Positions 48,205 through 57,900 of a DNA stretch of 64,000 bases are shown here, in pieces. Every line of letters starts with the position of its first letter. Position 1 is the first letter of the stretch. The position numbers and the translations under genes were made by a program. A model generated the notes under the pieces. That model had not been told where the DNA came from. It searched no databases and saw nothing but the letters and a program-made list of their open reading frames with translations. The stretch comes from Burkholderiaceae bacterium (GTDB lineage Bacteria; Pseudomonadota; Gammaproteobacteria; Burkholderiales; Burkholderiaceae_C), in assembly GCA_919902775.1 (NCBI GenBank), contig CAKKRJ010000004.1, forward strand, positions 248,001-312,000, read 5' to 3'.

Positions 48205-49677
48205 TCAGTGCACGAGCGAAAAGTCGATGAAACCACGTTCCACAGAGGTGGAGACCAGTTTCACTTTCAAGGTCTGTCCCACCTTCAGGTCTGGCAAATC
48301 GCCAACCAGCCGGCCCTCGGCAGGTGGCGTCAACACACGAACCCACGTGCCACTGGGGGTGACCCCGGTGACCAGGGCGTCAAAGCGCTGTCCCACCCGG
48401 TCGTGCAACAGCAGCGCCGCCTCGGATTTGCGCACTTGCCGCTCCACTTTTTGCGCCGCATCTTCTTGTCTGGTGCAGTGGTATGCCAATTCAACCAGCT
48501 CGGCTTTGGTGTACGGCGACGACCGTCCACCCAAGGCGGCTTTCAGCAGGCGTTGGGTGATCAGATCAGGGTAGCGGCGGTTGGGTGCTGTCGAATGCAA
48601 GTAATCCTGCACGGCCAAGCCAAAATGCCCGATGGACGTGCCTTGCGCTGCCTCGACCACGTATTCGCCGGACCCCATGAGCTTGACAATCACCAGAGAG
48701 AGGTCTGGAAAGCGCAGCGGATCGCGTTTGTGCTGGCGTGCGAGAAAGGCTTCCAGTGCCCGCGCATCCGGCTGGTTTGGCAGATCCTCGCCATACTCCT
48801 GCGCCACTTCCACGATGCGCAACCAGCGTTCGGGTGAACGCACCACACGGCGCAGTGAAACTGCGCCTTGATCGACCAAAAAACGGGCAGTGCAGCCGTT
48901 GGTGGCGATCATGAATTCCTCGATCAACTGGCGGGCACGGTTGTGCGCCTGCAGCTGAATGTCGGTCATGCGCTCACCATCGAACAGGGCGCGGGGCTGG
49001 AATGTCTCCAACTCCAACGAGCCTTCGGCACGCCGCAAAGCGCGCATTTTTTGCGCCAGGGTGTCTTGCTGATGCAGTTGTGCATCCATGCCTGCGATGC
49101 GCCTGGCGGCGGCCGGCAGATCGGCCCGATCTTCGACCCAGGCCGCAATCGCGTCATACGCCAGTTGCGCCTTGTTGCGCACAAGCGCCCGGTAGATCGT
49201 GAAGCCTGTCATCACCCCATCGTCCGAAAATGCCATGTCGCAAACCAGTGCCAAGCGATCTTCATCGAGGTTGAGTGAGGTCAGGTCATGACACAAACGT
49301 TCGGGCAGCATGGGAAACACACGCGCCGACGTATAGACCGATGTGGTGTTGATGCGTGCATGCTGGTCAATCGCCGACCCCTTGCCGACCAATGCATCCA
49401 CATCGGCCACGGCCACCAACAGACGCACACGCCCCTGGTCCAGCGCCTGGATGACGGTGAGTTGGTCCAGATCACGCGAGTCGTCGTTGTCAATGGAGCA
49501 CCAAGGCAACGCGGTCAGATCACGGATGTGGCGGCCCTCTTCCTGCGCGGGTCCTTTGATCTTGCCCAATTGCTGCTGCACAGATGCCGGGAACTCCGGC
49601 TTTAACCCGCGGCTGAACATGGCCCAAGTGGCGATGGTGGTCAGATCCGACCGATGATGAAGCAACGCCTTGCGCAT
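48205..49677 (-). CDS. RNB-domain exoribonuclease (RNase II/R type), short form
   Basis: 490 residues. The RNB catalytic motif with its Asp cluster is SIDNDDSRDLDQLTV, and STAPNRRYPDLITQRLL is the second signature. An S1-like domain closes the protein (GTWVRVLTPPAEGRLVGDL). The N-terminal cold-shock domains of RNase II and RNase R are absent, as in the short Deinococcus-type enzymes. It degrades RNA 3' to 5'; whether it is processive on structured RNA cannot be judged. It appears monocistronic. Confidence 0.88.
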   Translation of the reverse strand: MRKALLHHRSDLTTIATWAMFSRGLKPEFPASVQQQLGKIKGPAQEEGRHIRDLTALPWCSIDNDDSRDLDQLTVIQALDQGRVRLLVAVADVDALVGKGSAIDQHARINTTSVYTSARVFPMLPERLCHDLTSLNLDEDRLALVCDMAFSDDGVMTGFTIYRALVRNKAQLAYDAIAAWVEDRADLPAAARRIAGMDAQLHQQDTLAQKMRALRRAEGSLELETFQPRALFDGERMTDIQLQAHNRARQLIEEFMIATNGCTARFLVDQGAVSLRRVVRSPERWLRIVEVAQEYGEDLPNQPDARALEAFLARQHKRDPLRFPDLSLVIVKLMGSGEYVVEAAQGTSIGHFGLAVQDYLHSTAPNRRYPDLITQRLLKAALGGRSSPYTKAELVELAYHCTRQEDAAQKVERQVRKSEAALLLHDRVGQRFDALVTGVTPSGTWVRVLTPPAEGRLVGDLPDLKVGQTLKVKLVSTSVERGFIDFSLVH

Positions 49678-49747
49678 GTGGCCTCCTGTGACCAGTCCAC
49701 CACCTGATCGTGAACCTTGGCTTCATGTGTGAAGATGATTTTCTGAA

Positions 49748-49777
49748 GTGGTGACCTCATCATAGGATGATCACCAC
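49748..49777. other. Nested palindrome upstream of the RNB gene
   Basis: GTGGTGA and TCACCAC enclose TCATC, ATAG, GATGA. It lies in the 134-bp gap between the BON gene and the RNB gene, both on the minus strand. It may be an operator or the BON terminator; no T run follows on the minus strand. Confidence 0.4.
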
Positions 49778-49811
49778 CTCGGTTTGCCAAAACGCCCGGC
49801 AAGTCAACCAC

Positions 49812-50126
49812 TCAAGGTCGGATCACGATCTCGTTTTTGACGGACGTCACCCCCTTGACGCCACGCGCAATGGTCTCCGCCTTGTTGCGCTCCAGGGCAT
49901 TCTTGGCAAAGCCCGAAAGCAACACCGTGCCGTTGAGGGTTTCGACGCTGATGGACGACCCCGCCACATCCTTGTCTTCAAAAAAGCGTGATTTGACCAA
50001 GGTGGTGATGCCCGTATCGTCCAAGTAAGCCCCGACCGTCTCCTGTCCGCGCGAGACGGCGCAACCCGAAGCGGCCAAAAGAACCAGCGAAGCAGCCAAA
50101 GAGGCCAGAAAAGTTTTGTTCATCAT
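49812..50126 (-). CDS. BON-domain lipoprotein
   Basis: About 104 residues. A lipoprotein signal peptide (FLASLAASLVLLAASGCAVS, lipobox AASGC) is followed by a single BON domain (TTLVKSRFFEDKDVAGSSI, then ETLNGTVLLSGFAKN and VKGVTSVKNEIVI). It is an OsmY/DolP-like periplasmic protein, likely outer-membrane attached, of a group linked to envelope and osmotic stress. The start is ATG 50126, or ATG 50123 directly after it. Divergent from the DUF883 gene. Confidence 0.9.
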   Translation of the reverse strand: MMNKTFLASLAASLVLLAASGCAVSRGQETVGAYLDDTGITTLVKSRFFEDKDVAGSSISVETLNGTVLLSGFAKNALERNKAETIARGVKGVTSVKNEIVIRP

Positions 50127-50322
50127 GGTGCAGCCCTGTTGTCGATGTCGTTGGATCGATCCGGCCAGCGCCGGACCACAAGAACGCGCCCACAGCGCCA
50201 TCGCTGCCAGGCCGAATCAAGCCCAATCAAGCCCGATCGGGTTCACGATAGATCGCCGAACAAGGGGTGTCCGTGCGTCGGCACACGCCGCAGGCCGACA
50301 GCACCCTCTCACGGTGAGCCAC

Positions 50323-50350
50323 ACCACAGACGAACAGGCCTGTGGTTTTT
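50323..50350 (+). terminator. Possible attenuator upstream of the DUF883 gene
   Basis: ACCACAG and CTGTGGT with a ten-base loop and a following T run (TTTTT), about 45 bases before the ATG. Its orientation would stop transcripts entering the DUF883 gene from upstream. Nothing else is recognised in 50127-50394. Confidence 0.45.
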
Positions 50351-50394
50351 ACAGTCCATGTCCCTCTTGGTTTTATTCACTGTAAAGGCCCCCT

Positions 50395-50721
50395 ATGTCA
50401 GACATTCAAACCCCTCAAGAAACAGCCTCATCCCCTCGCGCCAAAGTGGCCGACACCGTCAATGATGTGTTGAATGAGGCACGCCCCGCGCTGGGTCGCG
50501 TGGCCGATCGCGTCAACGACAGCGTGCATGACTTGCTCAAGCAAGGCAAAGACGCGGTCTACAAAACCGAGCAGCAACTGGAAAACGAAGTACGCCATTT
50601 GCGCGTCACCGCAGAGCATTACATCCAGCATGCCCCCATCAAATCCATCCTGATTGCTGCGGGCACGGGTGCAGCCACCGCTTTGGTTGCCGCCTGGCTC
50701 TTGCGTTCGCGCAACCACTGA
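50395..50721 (+). CDS. DUF883 (ElaB/YqjD/YgaM-like) tail-anchored protein
   Basis: 108 residues. The start ATG 50395 follows AAAGG. A long amphipathic, coiled-coil-forming stretch (about residues 20-80) is followed by a C-terminal membrane segment (SILIAAGTGAATALVAAWLL) and RSRNH. E. coli members are ribosome- and membrane-associated and are induced in stationary phase or stress. Found opposite the BON gene, also a stress-type protein. Confidence 0.88.
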   Translation: MSDIQTPQETASSPRAKVADTVNDVLNEARPALGRVADRVNDSVHDLLKQGKDAVYKTEQQLENEVRHLRVTAEHYIQHAPIKSILIAAGTGAATALVAAWLLRSRNH

Positions 50722-50960
50722 CGCGCCTGTTGCCGCGCGCGATCCCAAAATGGTCTTTGCCCGTGGGTGTGCTGCAATCACCAAGGCCAAAGACCTCCAC
50801 ACACCACAAAAATTGCAGCCTCGGGCAAGTACTGAACTACGCCAGCCAACGTGGCCGGGGTGGCCTTGAAACACCGGCAGTAACACGAAACACTGGAAAT
50901 TGCCAGAAGACCCCAAACCCCAGCCAAAAATGTGTCATAATTTGCGTCTTCACAAATACC

Positions 50961-51045
50961 GCCCGGGTGGTGAAATTGGTAGACTCAGGGGACTCAAAAT
51001 CCCCCGCCGCAAGGCGTGCCGGTTCGAGTCCGGCCCCGGGCACCA
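50961..51045 (+). tRNA. tRNA-Leu (anticodon CAA)
   Basis: 85 nt. The acceptor stem GCCCGGG pairs with CCCGGGC, followed by A and the encoded CCA. The D-arm contains GAAATTGGTAGAC. The anticodon stem GGGGA/TCCCC carries the loop CTCAAAA with CAA. A long variable arm (GCC-GCAA-GGC) and the T-loop TTCGAGT with GCCGG/CCGGC complete a class II leucine tRNA. Confidence 0.96.
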
Positions 51046-51085
51046 TCAGCGGAAACCCAGCAATCATGCGGGTTTCAAGCGAATC

Positions 51086-51117
51086 AAGGCCAATCCTCAC
51101 GGGTTGGCCTTTTTTTG
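51086..51117 (+). terminator. Terminator of tRNA-Leu
   Basis: An 11-bp stem, AAGGCCAATCC paired with GGGTTGGCCTT around TCAC, with one wobble pair and a run of T after it. It begins 41 bp after the tRNA. Confidence 0.9.
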
Positions 51118-51120
51118 TCT

Positions 51121-51760
51121 TTCGCGGTGTAGCCGCTGGCACCCAGTTTCATTACCATCCTTTTCACGGACAGGCGCAATGCCTCCGGCCCGTGGTGGCC
51201 GCTTGCGCCCATTCTGCGGTCCTGGGTCACATCGTGTGCATTGGCCGCTGTGGTCGTGACCGTGTGCACCAGGCCCGACACCGGGTCTCGCTCTTGTCGT
51301 TCTTGGTCGAGCTGGGCGCGGCAATCAGGGTGGCATCCACCACAGCGCTGGCCTCGAACAGCAGCCCTCAATCAATCATCTTGGCGTTGACTGTCGCCAG
51401 GATCTGCTGGCCCCATCCGTGCACTTCGAGCATGTAACGAAACCGCAAGAGGGTGCTTTCATCGTGCAATCGGGTCATGCCAGCGTCCAGGTTGGCAAGC
51501 TCTTGGGACAGCGGGATATCGTGCAGCGCCTCTTCCATGGCGAGGGAGTGGCCGAAGAATTGTTAGAGCAGGTGAATGTGCAGCATTACCTCTGTAGCAA
51601 ACGGTGACCTGCCGGTCTTGCCCGCTGGCGCATGCGGTGCGATCAGTGGCAGCGACTCAGGCCACAGGATCACCACGTTGATTTCATCAAGAAATCAACA
51701 CTGGCGTGTGCGCTTGGTGACCTGTTCGAAACCGGTGGAAGCAAGGCCCATTTGTTTCAT
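51121..51760 (-). pseudogene. Decayed IS5-family transposase
   Basis: Read on the minus strand from ATG 51760, fragments in shifting frames and with stops match an IS5-type transposase. They are MKQMGLASTGFEQVTKRTR, then a FLDEINVV part, EVMLHIHLL, HSLAMEEALHDIP, HDESTLLRFRYMLEVHGWGQ, SAVVDATLIAAPSSTKN, and a late VHTVTTTAANAHDV part. The C-terminal catalytic part is missing, cut off near the tRNA terminator. No terminal inverted repeats were recognised. The element is clearly dead. Confidence 0.8.
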
Positions 51761-51790
51761 GACGCAACTGTGTCAGATCAAGCCATCACG

Positions 51791-51850
51791 ATGACTCACC
51801 CACGTCGCGAGTTCGAGTTCGAGTTCGAGTTCGAATTTGAAAATTATTAA
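51791..51850 (+). other. Hexanucleotide repeat, with a possible short peptide reading frame
   Basis: Four perfect GAGTTC units at 51809-51832, then a degenerate GAATTT. A 19-codon frame (ATG 51791 to TAA 51850) would read MTHPRR then alternating Glu-Phe and end NY. It lies about 130 bp before the giant gene. The repeat may change promoter spacing by slippage; whether the peptide is made is unknown. Confidence 0.55.
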
Positions 51851-51964
51851 AAATTAGTATCAAAAAAAACCCTCATTGGCTATAGAGAACCCAGAAAAAG
51901 TCTGTCCTAGAACCGGTATGCTGTGTTTTAATTATGTTAATTTTAATTTTTTCGATATTCTTGA
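51838..51964 (+). promoter_or_regulatory. AT-rich leader of the giant surface-protein gene
   Basis: About 125 bp, mostly A and T (for example TTTTAATTATGTTAATTTT), in sharp contrast to the GC-rich surroundings. No clear -35/-10 pair or Shine-Dalgarno can be fixed. AT-rich upstream regions of this kind are typical of horizontally acquired or silenced genes. Confidence 0.45.
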
Positions 51965-54900
51965 ATGCCTAAATCTTCAAAATCGCAAAAAACAAGCACT
52001 GTCGAACGCATCCAAATTACCAATGAACAGATGGTATTGAAAGCCATGCCGCCTGATGTGGCGACAATTCTGGCCGGTGCCGCTGCACAAGACATCCAAC
52101 AGAAAAGCATCTTCGACTTCGCGGAGGATTTGACCCGACGCAAACGCAAATTCCCGGCCAAGCAGTTGTCAGACATGGAAGACACTGCGGTTGACGCCAT
52201 CTCGACAGAGGATATTCAAGTCGCACAGTTGGAGACCGCCGTCACAGGCGCCGTCACGGAAGCGGGTGCGTCGGTCGCTGGCTCAGCAGGAGCCGCCACG
52301 TCCACAGCCGGCTACGCCGCTGCAGGCGTCAGTGGCGCAGCAGGTGGCGCGGCCACGGTGACACAAGCCCTTGCGGCCTCATCGGCATCGGTTGCGACCG
52401 CCACCTCTTTGTCGACTGCTGCGTCTTTGGGTGGTGTGTCCAGTTTGGCGGGCGTAGGTGGCGCTGTTGCTCTGGGAGCTGCTGCCAGTGGGGGTGGTGG
52501 CGATGGAGGCGGCAACCCCGATCCCGCGCCAGCGCCGTTGCCACCCGCCAATCCGTTCCCCAGCTCCGATCCCGCACCTGACGACGAAACGCTGACACCA
52601 CCGGCCGATGACAGCACCACCGTCGCTGTTCACCGCTTGAGCGTCGACGGCACGTCACTGCCCACCGCCATCTTGAACAAAAGCTTGGTGATTGACTTGG
52701 GTGCGAGCTATGGCGCGCTGCAAAACACCTTGTACCTGACCACTCAAACCAACTCGGTGGTCAGCACACAAGTTTTGAGTTACCGCGACATCCACAATGT
52801 GACCGGCACCGCTGTCAATGACCAAATCACGGGGCACACCGGCGGCAATTTGCTCGATGGCGGCGCTGGCGACGACATCATTTATGGCGCTGGCGGCGCA
52901 GACACTTTGCGTGGTGGCAGTGGTCAGGATTGGCTGTTATTCAACCCTCTGACCCGAGGCGGCGGCGCGGGTCCCTACGACGACGGCGTCACGGTGGCCC
53001 TCAATGGCCTCTCTTCGTCTGGCTTCACCGGTCTTTACCGGAGCACAAGCCAAACAGGTGGGCAAGATGCCGAAGCCAGTGGCTTTGAACACGTGGCGGG
53101 CAGCGCGGGTGCAGACTCGATCGTTGGCACCACGGGCAACAACATTTTGGCGGGCTTTGCGGGTGATGACCGACTCGAAGGCTTGGCAGGTGACGACCAG
53201 TTGTTTGGCGGTGCTGCAGGCAACCAAGGCAATCAGCTGATAGGCGGCGAAGGCAAGGACCTCTTTTGGGCGGGTTACGACATCAACCCCGTCTCCCGGG
53301 CCATCAACATCACAGGGACGACGGCAACGGCATCCGCACCTGACGCGTTCAACACCCAGACCAACGCCACAGGCTTGAGCACCGCCATCAACCACAGCGT
53401 GGTGCGGGATTGGGATACTTCCGCCGACGGCCTGCGCGTGGCCAGCGGCAGCGTGGCCATCGTGGGCGGACTCTATGCAACATCGGGTTGGACCGGCAAC
53501 GAAACGGTCGACCTTCGCACCCACAACAGTAACTTGGGCGTCATCAATTTAGGCATCGTCAAAGTAGCGGCAGGTGCTGGATCCAACAGCATTTACACCA
53601 GCAGCGGCACAGAGCAGATCTGGACCGGCTACCAATTTGTAGAGGTCAGCGGTGTGATCGACGGGGTCTCAGCCCCTTCCGCATCAGGTGCCGGAAGCGA
53701 CATCATTTGGGGCTGGGACGATCAGTCCTCCCTGCGCGACCAACTCAACGTGGCTGCAGGCAGCACCACGGTCATTGGTCTTTTACTAGGCACAACCAAT
53801 TGGAGTGCCAACGACACGGTCGATCTGCGACAGCAAGTCAGCAACAACGGCACCATTGTGGTGTCGCAAGGTGTGGGCAACAACCTGTTTTACGGCAGCG
53901 CTGGTGTGGACAAACACTACGGCAGTGCAGGTGCCGGCAAATTCAACCAAGTGTGGGGCGGTGCGGGTGCTGATGAGTTTGATGTCGGCACCGACCGTTC
54001 AGCCGATGGCAGCACCACAGCGGCCAACTCCAAAGACCTGATTTGGGATTTTGCGACCACCGAAGTGCTCCGCGTTTCTGCCAACGGCGTGGCTGTTTTG
54101 GCCGGACTTGAATCTCTGAACTGGGCTGACTCCAATGTGCTGAACTTGGCTGGCAATAACATCACCAACAGCGGCACAATCGTGATCGCGCTGGGTGCTG
54201 GCAATGACACCATCATCGGAAGCAGTGGCTCGGACCACATTTACGGCGGCACCTCCAATGCATCGGGCAACCGCCTCACGGGCGGTGATGGCAACGACCA
54301 TTTTTATGTCGGCTTCAATTACAGCCCGCTGGCTGGCGCAGTCAATGAAGCCAATGGCCGCTCCGAACTGGGCCCCAACGACACCGCCATTGACCTTCTG
54401 TTGGATTGGCAAGACGCTGACAACTTGACCGTAGGCACACGCGGACGAGCCGTCTTTGGCGCTCTGTATGGCATCACAGGATGGAACGCCAACAACAGCA
54501 TCAACGTCAGTACAGCAGTCAACGCCGGTGTGATCGACATTGCGGCGGGTGCAGGCACCAACCAAATCACCACCAGTACCGGAGTCGACACCTTCCATGT
54601 GGGCGAGCAGTTTGACGGCTCCACCACTCTGAGTGCAGCATCTGCTGCGGCCATCGATGTGATTTGGGGCTGGGACGACCGCACGGCCACACGCGACAAC
54701 CTCTATATTGCCGCCGGACACACTGCCGTCATCGGTGCACTGATGGGCCAAACCAACTGGAGCAACCGCGGCACCTGGGTGGCCGCAACCGGCTGGAGTG
54801 GCAACGACACGGTGGACATGCGCCAACAGGTGAGCAACAACGGTTTGATCCAAATTGCGGCCGGCGCGGGTGCCAACACGTTGTATGGCAGCAGCGGTAG

Positions 54901-57900
54901 CGACAGCTTTTTCGTGGGCTACACCCACACAGCTGCGGGCAGCACGGTGGCCTCTGCTGCCGCCATTGACATGGTCTATGGCTGGGATGCGCAAGCCTGG
55001 TCAGATTTGCCATTGACCGGTAACTGGTTCAGTGGTGCCAACTGGAACGGCTCGGCCGCTGCAGACACGACTTACGACCGATTGACAGTAGCGGCCGGCT
55101 CCACGGCGCGCATCGGCAGCTTGCAGGGTGATTCAGCCACGGATGCCCAGCGCTGGGATGGCGTCGAAATCGTTGACCTGCGCAGCAACGTGACCAACCT
55201 CAACATGGTGGCCTCCGACGGTGGCGCCATTGAGATCTGGACGGGCACTGGAAACGACTACATCCTGGGCAGTTCTGGCCGCGATCTGATTTACGGTGGT
55301 CCGGGCCTGGACAACCTCTGGGGTGGAGCCGGCAACGATGTGTTCTACGCAGGTTACTCCCCCAGCTGGGCCCCTTTCGGCTCCGACGCCGCTGAGCCCC
55401 GTATCTGGGATTGGCAAAACGGCAGCAGCTCAGCCAACCCAGGCGACGGCTTGCGCATCTCCAGCAACAGCTTTGTCATCATGCAAGGCCTGTGGGGCAT
55501 GGACCCGACCAACACCAACCGCTGGTCAGGCAACGACACCGTCGATCTGCGTTGGGATGTCTTGAACAACGGCAAGATCATCTTGGAAAGCAGCACGGGC
55601 GACGACGTGATTTATGGCTCGGCCGGTGTGGACTACATCAACCCTGGCGCAGGACTGAACACCCTCGACCTGGGCAATGACGGCGCAGACCGCGTTTATT
55701 TGGACAGCTACCAAACGCGCACGCAAATCAATGGCTTCACTGGCAACGACAAAATCTATCTGGACACCCGCCTGCTGGACTCCTTCATCCTGGCCAAAGG
55801 CATCCATACCCCCACAACTTACGCCATAGCCGCATCGACCACAGACAACGCAACGGGCATCAGTTCTGGCCAGACCATTGACTATGGCAACTTCATCACG
55901 TCCCAGCAGACTTACAAGGCCACGTTCAACGCAACATTGCGGGGTTACAACGAAGACCCCAAAGATCCAGATTTCAACCCCTACGGCGGTGCTGGCAACA
56001 GTCCCATCTTCGATTTTGGATGGACTTCCAACGGGGCTTGGAACAACGAAGCCTACCAATCTGCGCACAACCCCAGCTCAAAAGGCGCAGTCATTGGTGC
56101 CGGCGCAGCGTCCATCTTGATCGGCAGCAGCCTGGCTGGCATACCCTTTGTCGGCCCCATCTTGGCCATCCCCTTCTGGGTCAATGGCGGTTTGATGCTG
56201 AACGATGGCATCAACAACGTTCGACCTTACTTGAACCCGGTTTACAGCGGCGCCGTGCTTGACAGCGGTGCCAGCGTTTTGAGCAACGCATTGAACCCAT
56301 CTTCTGCAGTCAACACCTGGAACAATTTATCTTTCCTCAGCTTCTACAACGTTGCCAACAGCAACGGTTTCACACAGTCTCTTGAAATTGCCAGCCAGCA
56401 ACCTGGCTACACCGCCATCCCTGCAGGTGTCGGTGTGGGAGGAGCCACCTTCCCTTACACCTATTACCAAGCGCCTGCACTGACAGGCGTCGCCAGTTAC
56501 CTGGCCGTCTACAACGGCACAGAAACCTTCATCTATTTGGTGGCATCGCGTGACGGTCTGATTCAAAACAATGAAACCATCCTCATTGCCCAAATCAATG
56601 GCCAAGTCACAGCCGATCAACTGGTCATGTACAACGGTGGAACGGACACAGAGTATCTGCGTTACTTCAACAACACCATCACAGCACCGGTATTCCCACC
56701 CAACCCCACCGTGAACATGGGGTCGATCTCGGCCGCCGCTGCCGAAGACGTTGTGTTCAAGGTCTCCTACAAGCCTGTCGGCTTCACCAAGACCGAAGGC
56801 GGTGCCTCCACCGTTGAGTCCAATGTCGTGACCTTTGCGGCACTGAGCAAAGGCGATCAAATCAGCTTGGGTGGACTCACATTCACAGCCAGCCGCAATT
56901 TGTCGGCAGCAGAAACAGCACAAGCTTTTTCTGGCCTTGTGGCCTCGGCAACGACAGGCGCTGGCGACGGCACCTACAGTGGCGAATTGTCTGCATGGTC
57001 GTCTGCGTCCGCCGTCTCCAATGCCGTGGTGTTCACAAGCACCACCACCAGCGGCGATTTGAACGTGGCCGATTTGTCGACAAACGCCAACACCGTGGTG
57101 ACCTACCTGAGCAAGACCGCTTATGACGCACTGGCCAGCTCTACCGCTGCCAGCAGCGTTTCCCTGAACGGCGTGCACACGGACAGCGCCAACATCAACC
57201 TGAGCATTGCCCTGGACAAACCGCTGACCAGCGAAGACACCGTGAAAGTACTGGTGGATGGCGTTGTCAACGGCACCTACACCCAAGGCAACGGTTTCTC
57301 GGTGGGCGCAACCAGTTTGGCCGTCGTGGTCAGTGGGCTCTCGGGGGATGGCGAGAAGGCCATCACCATTGTCGTATCCAACGCAGAATTTGAAGCCCAA
57401 TGGAGTGGCACCGTGGTGTTGGACACCACGGCACCCGTGGCCAACGACGTGGTGGTCACCGACACAGCCAGCAGCTTGTATGTCACATCAACCGAAGCAG
57501 GCACCGCGTTTTTGGTGCCCAGCAGCGGTACCACACTGAGCACCGCCCTGACAGACGCCAACAACAAACAAGGTGCCTTCACCTTGGAAGCGCAAAGCAA
57601 CGTCACGGACTACACCATTCGCGTGACCGACGTATTGGGCCATGCCACCAACCTGAGCAAACATGTGGTGGTCGGCACCAACAACAGCGACACCTTCAGT
57701 GCGGCCGCAGCTGGCGCGATCTATGGGCTCAACGGCAATGACACACTCACGGCCAGCAATGCCGGAAACGCTCTGTATGGCGGCGAAGGCAATGACACCC
57801 TTGTCTCAGGTTCAGGTGACGACAACATCACGGGCGGCGCCGGTGCTGATGCGATCACACTGACATCTGGGTCCGACACCTTGATTTACGCTGCAGACAT

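Noticed and set aside
50961-51838. Integration site (att) of a mobile island at tRNA-Leu
   Set aside because: No integrase gene and no second copy of the tRNA 3' end was found in the window; the TTCGAGT-like match in the hexanucleotide repeat is chance. The right border lies outside the window.
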